NCBI RefSeq assembly: GCF_031202265.1
Contig: NZ_CP100604.1
Location: 2,772,501 to 2,836,500 of the forward strand
Direction of reading: 5' to 3'
From: Bradyrhizobium sp. Ash2021
Lineage (GTDB): Bacteria > Pseudomonadota > Alphaproteobacteria > Rhizobiales > Xanthobacteraceae
DNA: 64,000 nucleotides
Within the stretch, counting starts at the first letter, position 1; each line of letters starts with the position of its first letter. A program made the translations under genes and the position numbers. Shown here piece after piece: positions 7,183 to 15,154 of the stretch. Below the pieces are notes generated by a model. The model was not told the origin of the DNA. It ran no database searches and worked only from the letters and a program-made list of their open reading frames with translations.

Positions 7183-8049
7183 ATGACGCTCCTCGTCACA
7201 AGTGCAACCGGCGCGAACGGCGCCGGCTACGGAAAAGTTCTCGCCTTCGCCGACGACGGCAAGCCGATTGGCGTCTTCGGCGACGATCCGCGCATCGCCG
7301 ATCCTCGTGGGCTTGGGATCGAGCCCGTCGACAGGTTGCTGTTCGTCAACAGCGGCTCAAATCGGATTCTCGCGCTCGATCGCAACGGAGTGGTCGTCCG
7401 CGCAAGCAGAGCCGTGGAGGGACTGAACCCGGGCGGCGGCAATTTTGGGCCGGACGGGCGCTATTACGTCGGCCTGCGCGGCGAGCGCACCATCATGGCG
7501 TTTGCACGCCAACTCGACGGCGAAGGCGAATATGTCCTGCCGCCGCAGGTCGTGCCGTTTCCGCGCGGCTTCGCGTTCGCTCCCGATGGCACGCTCTTCG
7601 TTGCCTCCGGTATCGGGCCGGGCGGTGAAGGCGACAACACCATTCTGGCGTTCGATTCCGATCGCAGGATGCTGCCATCATGGAAGGTGAGAGACCCCGA
7701 GCTCAGTCCGCTTGACCTTACGATCGCGCCAGGCGGCAATATCGTCGTGAGCAGCGAGCATCCGTTCGGTGCCGCGGATGCCGCCACGACCGTTCGCGAA
7801 TATGACCGTACTGACGGGCATCTCGTCCGCGTGCTCGTGCCACGCAATGACGTGGGATTCCAGAAACCGCGGGGGTTGCGGTTTGGGCCTCAAGGCCGGC
7901 TCTACTGCGTGACCCAGGACGAAGTGGTGGCCTTCGATTTCGCGACAGGGAAGTGCCTCGGTTCCGTCGTCAAGCTACCCGGCCTCAACGGCCAAGCCGT
8001 GATTTTCTTTCCACAGGGTGTGAATCGGCAGCAAGGAGAAGCGCAGTGA
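7183..8049 (+). CDS. NHL/SMP-30-like beta-propeller protein
   Basis: Protein of 288 residues with repeated blades marked by DPRGLGIEPVDRLLFV, FGPDGRYYV, PRGFAFAPDGTLFV, SPLDLTIAPGGNIVV and PRGLRFGPQGRLYCV, as in NHL or SMP-30/gluconolactonase-like six-bladed propellers. No signal peptide is evident. Such proteins are lactonases, strictosidine-synthase-like hydrolases or scaffolds; the sequence does not decide. I chose ATG 7183 because the longer frame from a TTG at 7018 runs through the operator box. Its end overlaps the next gene as GTGA. It probably forms an operon with the two following genes. Confidence 0.75.
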   Translation: MTLLVTSATGANGAGYGKVLAFADDGKPIGVFGDDPRIADPRGLGIEPVDRLLFVNSGSNRILALDRNGVVVRASRAVEGLNPGGGNFGPDGRYYVGLRGERTIMAFARQLDGEGEYVLPPQVVPFPRGFAFAPDGTLFVASGIGPGGEGDNTILAFDSDRRMLPSWKVRDPELSPLDLTIAPGGNIVVSSEHPFGAADAATTVREYDRTDGHLVRVLVPRNDVGFQKPRGLRFGPQGRLYCVTQDEVVAFDFATGKCLGSVVKLPGLNGQAVIFFPQGVNRQQGEAQ

Positions 8050-8984
8050 AGCCTGACCGAGCAGGGTCGCGCGTGCCGACCGGGTATTTCGTGCATAAGG
8101 AATGGCCGTACGAACCGAGATTCAAGCGTGTCAATGGCTGGCGCATGCATTACATCGATGAGGGAGGCGGCGATCCCGTCGTTCTCCTGCACGGCAATCC
8201 CGCCTGGGGATTCCTGTACCGGAAATTCGTAAAGCCGCTGACGGCTGCAGGCCGGCGCGTGATCGTTCCTGACATGATCGGCTTTGGGCTGTCCGAGAAA
8301 CCCGTCCGCGAACAGGCGCACAGTCTCGACGGCCACATCGCAAATCTCACGAGCTTGCTGCGGCAGCTCGACGTTCGCAACGCAACTATGGTTTGTCACG
8401 ATTGGGGCGGTCCGACCGGTCTCGGCTTTGCACTCTCCAATTCTGACCGCGTCCGCGCGCTCGTGATCATGAGTACCTGGGCCTGGCCGCTTCCTCCGGC
8501 CGAATTCCACAAACGGATATTTCCCTGGCGCATGATGCACGCGCCGCTTGCAGGCCCTTATCTTCTTGGCAAGCACAATGCGTTGGCCGGTCGCGGAATG
8601 TACCTGTCGGTGGTCGACAGGAAGAAATTTCAAGACGAGGCCCAGAGCGCTTATGAGAGCGTGTTGCCCGATCCGGGATCGCGCCTCCTCACCTGGACCT
8701 GGCCGCGCTGGATTCCGCTCGATGAGACCGCACGTGGTTTCAGACGTTTCGAATGGCTCGAGCGTGAACTCAAAAGATCGAAATTTCCGACAATGCTGGT
8801 CTGGGGAAGGGAAGACGAAGTGTTTGATCACAAGACGTTCGCGACGCGCTTCAAGGAGCTATTGCCGCACGCGGAGGGTCCCGAATTGGTCACCGGCCGG
8901 CATTTCCTTCAGGAGGATTCGGGAGCTGAGATCGCAAAGAAGATCAACGACTTCCTCGACCGGATTCACGAGAGGCAGCCATGA
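8046..8984 (+). CDS. Haloalkane dehalogenase-like alpha/beta hydrolase
   Basis: Protein of 312 residues starting at GTG 8046, which overlaps the previous stop (GTGA) and follows AAGGAG. It has the haloalkane dehalogenase signature: HGNPAW, with Asn51 as a halide-stabilising candidate, CHDWGGPTG, with nucleophile Asp119 followed by Trp120 as second halide-stabilising residue, acid in WGREDEVFD and His in GRHFLQEDS. A cap domain lies between. In characterised family members these residues hydrolyse carbon-halogen bonds. An epoxide hydrolase remains possible. It is coupled to a propeller protein and an unknown protein; that arrangement is unusual to me. Confidence 0.82.
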   Translation: MKPDRAGSRVPTGYFVHKEWPYEPRFKRVNGWRMHYIDEGGGDPVVLLHGNPAWGFLYRKFVKPLTAAGRRVIVPDMIGFGLSEKPVREQAHSLDGHIANLTSLLRQLDVRNATMVCHDWGGPTGLGFALSNSDRVRALVIMSTWAWPLPPAEFHKRIFPWRMMHAPLAGPYLLGKHNALAGRGMYLSVVDRKKFQDEAQSAYESVLPDPGSRLLTWTWPRWIPLDETARGFRRFEWLERELKRSKFPTMLVWGREDEVFDHKTFATRFKELLPHAEGPELVTGRHFLQEDSGAEIAKKINDFLDRIHERQP

Positions 8985-9385
8985 CAGACGTTGAAGTCAT
9001 CGAACAGCCCAGCCTCGAGGGAAAAAGAAGAGCGCTCGTGCTTGCGGAAGATCGCATCGGCCACTACCCGGAATTTCGGGAATTCTTCGTTCGGCGCTTC
9101 TCGCTCGATACCGACGGCCTGTCGAAGCCCGGCTATGTCCGTGCGCCTTCGGGAATCATCTATTCGCTCGTATTCGTTGGTCGGAGCGGAGAGCCGTTTC
9201 CCGACGGACTCGAGGTCTATGCGCTCATTGATGCGCTGGAGCCCCTGACCGAAGCAGACGTCGATACCGATCTCTGGGCGGTCCTGAGGTGGATGATCCA
9301 GGGCATTGGTGGCGAATGGGAGGTCGAGGACCTCGACGCGACCGGCCGCTTGTATCAGCTCCCGTTTCTGTCCCGACACGGCTGA
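8981..9385 (+). CDS. Hypothetical protein, third gene of the propeller-dehalogenase operon
   Basis: Protein of 134 residues whose start overlaps the dehalogenase-like stop as ATGA. I do not recognise its family. It has no signal peptide or membrane segment, is rich in Asp, Glu and Leu, and includes EDRIGHYPEFREFFVRRF and DTDLWAVLRWMIQGIGGEW. Strict coupling to the two upstream genes suggests a shared complex or pathway. Confidence 0.75.
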   Translation: MTDVEVIEQPSLEGKRRALVLAEDRIGHYPEFREFFVRRFSLDTDGLSKPGYVRAPSGIIYSLVFVGRSGEPFPDGLEVYALIDALEPLTEADVDTDLWAVLRWMIQGIGGEWEVEDLDATGRLYQLPFLSRHG

Positions 9386-9404
9386 GTGATCGGAAGCTGG
9401 GCGC

Positions 9405-9638
9405 TTATCCCTTGCCGTGGAAGAGGCAGCGCAGGAAAATCTCCAGATGCGGCGCGACGAGCAGCATCAGGGTTGCGAAAGCGCTGCCGGTCACGGCGTA
9501 GGCATAGAGAGCGTCGGCAAGAGTTAGGTTGAGCGTCCGGACCGCCCCGGCGGCAAGGGTTTTCGTGCTCCGCCTGACGAGGAACGCGGATGACTCGGCC
9601 TCAAGGCGGTCCGCGTAAGATTGTCTGTAGAGGGTCAT
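9405..9638 (-). CDS. Small membrane protein divergent from LysR
   Basis: Protein of 77 residues with a basic N-terminal half and one hydrophobic stretch, about residues 40-70 (ALYAYAVTGSAFATLMLLVA). The start has a good GGAG seven bases upstream. No family recognised. It is divergent from the LysR gene, and the fifth copy of the LysR-type box is centred about 104 bp upstream of its ATG, the same distance as in the other putative target genes. That makes it a likely regulated gene and not a spurious frame. Confidence 0.6.
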   Translation of the reverse strand: MTLYRQSYADRLEAESSAFLVRRSTKTLAAGAVRTLNLTLADALYAYAVTGSAFATLMLLVAPHLEIFLRCLFHGKG

Positions 9639-9734
9639 CGGTCGTCTCCGTCCTGCCCAAGCACCCGCTGGGGTCGCGAGAAAACATGGCCAATTCTTCG
9701 CAGCCGTGGCAGACAGGACACGGCAATAGGCCTC

Positions 9735-9749
9735 ATTCCCAGGAAGAAT
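9735..9749. promoter_or_regulatory. Putative LysR-type operator, autoregulatory site 4
   Basis: ATTCC-CAGGA-AGAAT, one mismatch from the perfect box. It lies between the divergent small gene (ATG 9638) and the LysR gene (ATG 9764). The centre is about 22 bp from the LysR start, suited to autorepression, and about 104 bp from the small gene, suited to activation. Confidence 0.55.
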
Positions 9750-9763
9750 AAGGGAGGATCAAG

Positions 9764-10645
9764 ATGGACCGTCTGGCGTCGATGGAGACCTTCATCAGGG
9801 TGGTCGAAACGGGATCCTTCTCGGGCGCGGCGCGGCAGCTTCGCGTGGGCCAGCCGGCGGTCTCGAAGACGGTCGCCCAGCTCGAAAGCTATCTCGGGGT
9901 CAAGCTGCTCACGCGCTCGACGCGCGGACTAACCCCGACCGAAGCGGGGCTTGGCTATTTCGAACGAGCCAAGCGCGCAATCGAGGAGGCTGATGAGGCG
10001 GAACTCGCCGCGCGCGGCGCCGGCACCGGGCTGAAGGGACGATTGCGCGTCTGCGCCGCCGTCACCTTTGCCCGCATTCACCTCATTCCCCTGCTGCCGC
10101 AGTTCCTCGCGCAACATCCGGAGCTCGACCTGGAAGTCGTGCTCGATGACCGCCAGATCGACCTCGTGCAGGAGGGCATCGATGTGGCGCTGCGGATGGG
10201 AAAGCTGCTGGATTCGGCGCTGACAGTCCGTCGCGTCGGTCGATGCAAGCGACTGGTATTGGGTACGCCCGGCTACTTCGAGCGCGCCGGCACCCCCGCA
10301 ACGCCGGCCGATCTCAGCAAGCATCAGGCTGTTGTTTATCTGCAGGGCGAAGGCAGCGTCTGGTCGTTCCGGCGCGACAGCTCTGAAGCTGCGGTCAAGG
10401 TCCAAAGCAGGTTGAAGGTGACCGCGGCCGAAGGCGTCAGAGCCGCGGTGCTCGCCCATGTCGGGCTGACCATCGCGTCGGAATGGATGTTCACCCCCGA
10501 ACTACGCTCGGGTGCCGTGTGCGCGGTGCTATCGGAGTGGAGCCTTCCGCCACTCGATTTGTGGGCGGTGTTTCCGACCGGGCGCGCCGCGACAGCGAAG
10601 GCGCGGGCTTTCGTCGATTTCTTCGAACGCAGCTTTAACCCCTGA
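9764..10645 (+). CDS. LysR-type transcriptional regulator
   Basis: LTTR of 293 residues. The N-terminal winged helix-turn-helix begins MDRLASMETFIRVVETGSFSGAARQLRVGQPAVSKTVAQLE, followed by the periplasmic-binding-protein-like effector domain (VDLVQEGIDVALRMG is typical of the AaeR/DhcR-like branch). The ribosome binding site is AAGGGAGG. The operator-like box just upstream and four others nearby suggest it controls the AhpD-like, propeller/dehalogenase and peroxiredoxin transcription units and the divergent small gene. The effector molecule is unknown. Confidence 0.92.
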   Translation: MDRLASMETFIRVVETGSFSGAARQLRVGQPAVSKTVAQLESYLGVKLLTRSTRGLTPTEAGLGYFERAKRAIEEADEAELAARGAGTGLKGRLRVCAAVTFARIHLIPLLPQFLAQHPELDLEVVLDDRQIDLVQEGIDVALRMGKLLDSALTVRRVGRCKRLVLGTPGYFERAGTPATPADLSKHQAVVYLQGEGSVWSFRRDSSEAAVKVQSRLKVTAAEGVRAAVLAHVGLTIASEWMFTPELRSGAVCAVLSEWSLPPLDLWAVFPTGRAATAKARAFVDFFERSFNP

Positions 10646-10809
10646 CCGACACGGCGGATCAAATCGGGACGAGTGCCCATCTCGCCAATCGATGAGACGA
10701 ACGAGCATCTCTTCGATACTACCCGGCATTCAGCGTTTTGGAGCGCTGAGTAAGGTGACCCCAGAAGCGGTGTTGCTCATCCCGAGCCCGCGAAAAGGAG
10801 TGTCACATC

Positions 10810-11082
10810 ATGTTCAGCTCAACTGGGAATCGTTTGACGAGCGTTGCCGCAGCAGTCGTTGCCGGCGTTGCCCTGTTCGGCCTGCATTCGCCTGCTTCAG
10901 CGTCCGATCAGAACAGCCCGGCCGTTCTGACCTCGCACTCACCCTGGCTCGCGCCGATCGGTCATAGGCAGCCTGCAAGAGCCGACGTCCCCCAGAACCA
11001 GGTTCTGTCGGCGTGGGAGCGAGAGCAGCAGGTTTTCGATGCGGAACTCGACCGTAAGCTGGTCATCTGTCGTGGTTGCTGA
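10810..11082 (+). CDS. Small exported protein with C-terminal CxxC
   Basis: Protein of 90 residues with a signal peptide (hydrophobic residues 10-27, cleavage likely after SPASA). The mature part is short and polar and ends ICRGC, giving a CxxC motif at the extreme C-terminus. The start follows AAAAGGAG. I do not recognise a named family. Its place between a LysR gene and a peroxiredoxin suggests a periplasmic redox or metal-related role, which is inference only. Confidence 0.7.
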   Translation: MFSSTGNRLTSVAAAVVAGVALFGLHSPASASDQNSPAVLTSHSPWLAPIGHRQPARADVPQNQVLSAWEREQQVFDAELDRKLVICRGC

Positions 11083-11095
11083 ACATGACGCGCCG

Positions 11096-11114
11096 CTATT
11101 CCCGAGTGGAATAG
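11096..11114. promoter_or_regulatory. Putative LysR-type T-N11-A operator, site 5
   Basis: Perfect inverted repeat CTATTCC-CGAGT-GGAATAG with 7-bp arms, centred about 112 bp upstream of the peroxiredoxin start at 11217. The downstream flank GGAATAGAGCCTAGTCC resembles the flank at site 3 (GGAATAGGTCTTATCC). Confidence 0.65.
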
Positions 11115-11216
11115 AGCCTAGTCCAACGGCCCCGCTACCCGCAGCGGCCGGCTCCTTTAGGTTCTTCGCGTGACCTCGATCCACAAGCCCACGCGAAACC
11201 CAAAGGAGAGCCGACC

Positions 11217-11891
11217 ATGTCACTGCAAGCCAAACTCGATGCGTTCAAGGCGGATTTCGAAGCCGGCAAGCCGCCCTACAGCGTCCCTCGTTCCGTGATC
11301 GAGACCATGCATCGCGCCACCGCCGAGCTGATTGCCTCCGGCGTTGCGCAGCGCGCCAGGAAAGCTGGCGACGTGGCCCCATCGTTCTCGCTGAAGGATC
11401 CCGAAGGCAACATCGTCAGCTCGGGCGAACTCTTGAAGAAAGGCCCGCTCGTCGTCAGCTTCTATCGCGGCGTGTGGTGCCCCTACTGTAACATGGAGTT
11501 GCAGGCGCTGGAGGCCGCCAAGCCCGCGTTCGACAAGTATGGCGCCTCGCTGCTTGCGATCTCGCCGCAGACCGCGCCGAACAGCCGCAAGTCGGTGCGT
11601 CAGAACAAGCTCACCTTCCCGATCCTGTCGGATGCGAAGGGCAAGGTCGGCGCCGCGTTCGGCCTCCGCTTCGAGCTGCCCGACTATCTGATCGAGCTCT
11701 ACAAGAACCTCAAGAACGATCTGCCGACGTTCAACGACGATCCGAACTGGACCCTGCCGATGCCGGCCCGCTACGTGATCGGCCAGGACGGCACGATCCT
11801 CTACTCGGAGGTGAACCCGGACTACACGCACCGGCCCGAGCCGGAAGACATGATCCCGGTGTTGCAGCGAGCTGCCGCGGTGAAGGTCTGA
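11217..11891 (+). CDS. Peroxiredoxin-like (AhpC/TSA family) protein
   Basis: Thioredoxin-fold peroxidase of 224 residues. The active-site region SFYRGVWCPYCNMELQ carries Cys88 (peroxidatic) and Cys91, giving a CxxC arrangement. An N-terminal helical extension of about 50 residues precedes the AhpC-TSA domain. It would reduce peroxides with a thiol donor; the AhpD-like CxxC proteins of the same island are plausible electron partners, as in the mycobacterial AhpC-AhpD system. The ribosome binding site is AAAGGAGAG. A strong hairpin follows the stop. Confidence 0.88.
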   Translation: MSLQAKLDAFKADFEAGKPPYSVPRSVIETMHRATAELIASGVAQRARKAGDVAPSFSLKDPEGNIVSSGELLKKGPLVVSFYRGVWCPYCNMELQALEAAKPAFDKYGASLLAISPQTAPNSRKSVRQNKLTFPILSDAKGKVGAAFGLRFELPDYLIELYKNLKNDLPTFNDDPNWTLPMPARYVIGQDGTILYSEVNPDYTHRPEPEDMIPVLQRAAAVKV

Positions 11892-11905
11892 TCGCGGCAA
11901 AAAAC

Positions 11906-11938
11906 GGGAAGCGCGATTGAGATCCCATCGCGCTTCCC
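11906..11938. terminator. Strong hairpin after the peroxiredoxin gene
   Basis: Perfect 12-bp arms GGGAAGCGCGAT and ATCGCGCTTCCC around a 9-base loop, 15 bases after the stop. It is preceded by a run of A, so it would make a T-tailed terminator on the reverse strand; on the forward strand it lacks the T-run. Confidence 0.5.
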
Positions 11939-12010
11939 AAGAGGCGGCTGATGGGGCGCTACGCCCAGCGACCATCGGCCGCCGTCACCAAACCTGAAGG
12001 AGATAACACC

Positions 12011-13120
12011 ATGAGCACTCTGTTCTCGCCAATCAAGATTGGCTCCTATCAACTCTCCCACCGTGTCGTGATGGCGCCGCTGACGCGGATGCGGTCCGAT
12101 CCGGGCGACATTCCGAGCGACCTGATGGTCGAATATTATTCTCAGCGCGCATCGAAGGGTGGCCTGATCATTTCCGAGGCGACGCCGGTTTCGATCCGCG
12201 GTTACGGCTATGCCGGCGCGCCCGGCATCTATTCGGACCGTCAGATTGAAGGATGGCGCCGCGTCACCGATGCGGTTCATGCCAAGGGCGGCCGCATATT
12301 CCTGCAGTTGTGGCATGTCGGCCGTCAGTCGCACACCGATCTGCAGCCGAATGGCGAGCCGCCGGTCGCGCCGTCCGCGATCGCGGCAGAAGGCTATGCC
12401 TATACCAGGCAGGGCGAAGTCCCGTTCTCGATGCCGCGTGCGCTCGCGCTTGAAGAGATTCCTGGCATCATCGAGGAGTTCCGCACCGGTGCCGAGCGCG
12501 CATTGCGGGCTGGCTTCGACGGCGTGGAGATCCATGGCGCGAACGGCTATCTGCCCGATCAGTTCCTGCAAGACGGCACCAACAAGCGCACGGACGAATA
12601 TGGCGGCTCAATCGAAAACCGCGCGCGATTCTTGCTTGAGATGACGCAGGCAGCGATTTCGGTCTGGGATGCCGATCGCGTCGGCGTCCGTATCGCGCCC
12701 AGCGGCACCTACGGATCGATGTCGGACAGCGACCCGGCAGCTACCTTTGGCTACGTCGTGACCGAGCTCGATCGGCTCGGCATCGCCTACCTCCACGTGG
12801 TCGAGCCGCGCATCAAGGGCATCGAGGAGATCGCCAAAGGTCAGGCTCCGATCGCAGCCCAGCATCTGCGGCGAAAATTCCGCCGCACCCTGATCGCAGC
12901 CGGCGGTTTTACTGGTGGCAGTGCCGCGGCGATCGTCGCGGCAGGCGACGCGGACCTCGTCGCGTTCGGTCGACACTTTATCGCCAATCCTGACCTGCCC
13001 GAGCGGATCCGGCGCAATTTGCCTTTGAACCGCTACGATCGCTCGACGTTCTACGGCGGCGACGGGCGAGGCTACATCGATTATCCGGCGCACGCCGACA
13101 TGGCGCCGGCGGCAGTCTAA
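12011..13120 (+). CDS. Old yellow enzyme-type ene-reductase (NemA-like)
   Basis: FMN-dependent alkene reductase of 369 residues with a TIM barrel. The substrate-binding pair is in EIHGANGYL (His175, Asn178, with Tyr180 following), and DQFLQDGTNKRTDEYGGSIENR is typical. The family reduces alpha,beta-unsaturated carbonyls, maleimides and nitro compounds using NAD(P)H. The start at 12011 follows GAAGGAG. It is the second kind of C=C reductase in this island besides the PRISE proteins. It ends convergently with the second LysR gene across a hairpin. Confidence 0.93.
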   Translation: MSTLFSPIKIGSYQLSHRVVMAPLTRMRSDPGDIPSDLMVEYYSQRASKGGLIISEATPVSIRGYGYAGAPGIYSDRQIEGWRRVTDAVHAKGGRIFLQLWHVGRQSHTDLQPNGEPPVAPSAIAAEGYAYTRQGEVPFSMPRALALEEIPGIIEEFRTGAERALRAGFDGVEIHGANGYLPDQFLQDGTNKRTDEYGGSIENRARFLLEMTQAAISVWDADRVGVRIAPSGTYGSMSDSDPAATFGYVVTELDRLGIAYLHVVEPRIKGIEEIAKGQAPIAAQHLRRKFRRTLIAAGGFTGGSAAAIVAAGDADLVAFGRHFIANPDLPERIRRNLPLNRYDRSTFYGGDGRGYIDYPAHADMAPAAV

Positions 13121-13135
13121 TTCCGGACGAGAGCT

Positions 13136-13162
13136 GTGGCGCGCCAGAGGATGGCGCGCCAC
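13136..13162. terminator. Hairpin between convergent OYE and LysR genes
   Basis: Perfect 10-bp arms GTGGCGCGCC and GGCGCGCCAC around a 7-base loop, placed between two convergent stop codons. It lacks T-runs, so its strength as a terminator is uncertain. Confidence 0.5.
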
Positions 13163-13185
13163 ATGTCATTGCGCGGCAACTAGGA

Positions 13186-14088
13186 TTATCGGCTGCCGCT
13201 CTTTGTAACCAGAGACTTCAAATCATCCACTTTCGCTAGAATAAATTTTACGAGCGGCGATGTGTTCGCCTCGTTATAGCCGATGACCAGGTCGACCGTT
13301 GGCGGCGCCCCGCGTATCGGTCGGCTGACGACGGTTTTCGGCAACAGATTTTGAGAATAGAGCGGAAGCAGGCCGATGCCTCCGGTGGACGCCACCAGCG
13401 AAATCCCCATTGCCAGGTTCTCGGCCTGATGGTCGGGTTTCACGCCGATAGGCTTGAGGTAATCGTTGATGGCAGCCCACGTGGTCGGTGCCCGGACCGG
13501 GGACACTCCGATAAATGTCTGGCCCGCGATGTCCTGCGGGCGAATGGAGCTCCGCGCAGCCAAGGCGTGGTCGCGCGGCATCAGGACGATCAGCGGGTCC
13601 TTTCGCAACAGCCTGAATTTCAGACCGGACGCCTGTTTTTCCGGACGCATGAAGGCGAGGTCGATCTTTCCGTGAGTGAGACCTGCTGCGAGATCCGGCG
13701 AGTCCTGGCTGTGGATGATGACTTCAGTGCTCGGTAATTCGGCGCGCAGGATTTCCATCACGGCCGGCAACCAATCCATCTCATAGCCGGTGAGGAAGCC
13801 GATCGCAAACAATGTCCGCGGCGGTTGCGCCGCTCGCCGCGCCGCCTCCGTAGCTGCCTCCGCCTGAGTAAGCGCCAGCCGTGCATGATCGAGAAAGGCC
13901 CGGCCGGCGGCGGTCAATTCGATGCCGTGCACGCTGCGTATCATCAGGGGAACGCCGACCTCATATTCGAGATCGCGGATTTGCCGGCTGAGTGAAGGCT
14001 GCGCGGTGTGCAGCCTTTTTTCAGCCGCGAGCGTCAGGCTGCCCTCTTCGGCGACCGCGACGAAATAACGAAGGTGTCGTAGTTCCAT
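13186..14088 (-). CDS. LysR-type transcriptional regulator
   Basis: LTTR of 300 residues starting MELRHLRYFVAVAEEGSLTLAAEKRLHTAQPSLSRQIRDLE, the BenM/CatM/CynR-like start, with an effector domain reading IDLAFMRPE. The start at 14088 was chosen over 14193 because it has GGAAGG at good spacing and matches the family N-terminus. It is divergent from the SDR gene at 14272, with a T-N11-A box (GTCTT-N5-AAGAC) in between, so it likely controls that SDR operon. This box differs from the five boxes assigned to the other LysR. Confidence 0.9.
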   Translation of the reverse strand: MELRHLRYFVAVAEEGSLTLAAEKRLHTAQPSLSRQIRDLEYEVGVPLMIRSVHGIELTAAGRAFLDHARLALTQAEAATEAARRAAQPPRTLFAIGFLTGYEMDWLPAVMEILRAELPSTEVIIHSQDSPDLAAGLTHGKIDLAFMRPEKQASGLKFRLLRKDPLIVLMPRDHALAARSSIRPQDIAGQTFIGVSPVRAPTTWAAINDYLKPIGVKPDHQAENLAMGISLVASTGGIGLLPLYSQNLLPKTVVSRPIRGAPPTVDLVIGYNEANTSPLVKFILAKVDDLKSLVTKSGSR

Positions 14089-14130
14089 CTTGCCTTCCAT
14101 ATCGCTCAGGCATGCCCACCAACTTATAAA

Positions 14131-14145
14131 GTCTTTGGCGAAGAC
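14131..14145. promoter_or_regulatory. Putative operator of the second LysR regulator
   Basis: GTCTT-TGGCG-AAGAC, a perfect 5-bp inverted repeat obeying the T-N11-A rule. It lies 43 bp upstream of the LysR start and about 130 bp upstream of the divergent SDR start. Confidence 0.5.
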
Positions 14146-14271
14146 GCCAGTGGTTCCTACTTGCCCAATCACGGAAGTGCCCTCGGGAGACACCTGTTGG
14201 GCTTATCGACTTCCCGGCGGGACAATCCATGCTCCGTCGGCAGGGAAGCCGAAATCATAAGGAACCGGAAA

Positions 14272-15018
14272 ATGAGTAACCCAGTCGTATTGATCACCGG
14301 CGCCTTGACCGGCATCGGGCGCGCCGCCGCCATCGCTTTCGCCAAAAAGGGCGCGAAGGTGGCCGTTGCCGGCCGGCGGGATGAGGTCGGCAAGGAACTG
14401 GTCAAGGAGCTTCGTTCTCTGGGTGCCGAGGCTGAGTTCATTAAGGCCGACGTCCGCAAGGAAGATGACGTCCGAACCATGGTCGACAAGACCGTCGCAC
14501 GGTTTGGCCGTCTTGATGTCGCGGTGAACAATGCCGCTACCGAAGGCCAGGTTGGCCCGATCACGGACCAGACCGCCGAAAGCGTTGCGGCAACGTTCGA
14601 GACCAACGTTGTCGGCGTGGTCCTGAGTATGAAGCACGAAGTGCGCGCCATGCAGGTCCAGGGCAGTGGCAGCATTATCAACATCTCCTCGACCTATGGG
14701 CACGAGGGCGCGGCCTTTGCCTCGATCTATGTCGGCGCCAAGCACGCCGTCGAAGGCATCACCAAGTCAGTGGCGCTTGAAGTCGCAAAGTCGGGCATTC
14801 GCGTGAATGCCGTCGCGCCCGGCCCCACGGACACCGGCATGCTGAACCGCTTTACCGGCACGTCGGAGAACAAGGCGGCCCTGGCGACGCAGGTTCCGCT
14901 GGGTCGTCTCGGCCTCTCCGAGGAGGTCGCCGACGGCATCGTGTTCATCGCGTCGGACGAAGCCAGGTTCATCACGGGTCACGTCCTCAACGTCGATGGC
15001 GGACACAGCGCCAACTGA
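14272..15018 (+). CDS. Classical SDR oxidoreductase (copy A)
   Basis: Short-chain dehydrogenase of 248 residues: cofactor motif TGALTGIGRA (from residue 9), NNA at about 86-88, catalytic Ser139/140 in NISST, Tyr153 and Lys157 in YVGAK, and the C-terminal NVDGGHS. An Arg-Arg pair after the second beta strand (AGRRDE) suggests NADP(H). It is strongly similar to the SDR at 19603 (same length). The start at 14272 has ATAAGGAACC upstream; earlier in-frame starts lack one. It heads the run 14272-16644, divergent from the second LysR. Confidence 0.92.
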   Translation: MSNPVVLITGALTGIGRAAAIAFAKKGAKVAVAGRRDEVGKELVKELRSLGAEAEFIKADVRKEDDVRTMVDKTVARFGRLDVAVNNAATEGQVGPITDQTAESVAATFETNVVGVVLSMKHEVRAMQVQGSGSIINISSTYGHEGAAFASIYVGAKHAVEGITKSVALEVAKSGIRVNAVAPGPTDTGMLNRFTGTSENKAALATQVPLGRLGLSEEVADGIVFIASDEARFITGHVLNVDGGHSAN

Positions 15019-15154
15019 TCCGGTGCGGGCGCGGAGGTTGCTCCGGGCCCGCTACGGGCGCGGCGCCATTCTCGCGGCTTTCGCTGCGCGTCCGGACGCT
15101 GCCGCTTTCGACCGCTTCGCACGTCGGCCTGAGCCACCGCAAGAGGGAATCTCA

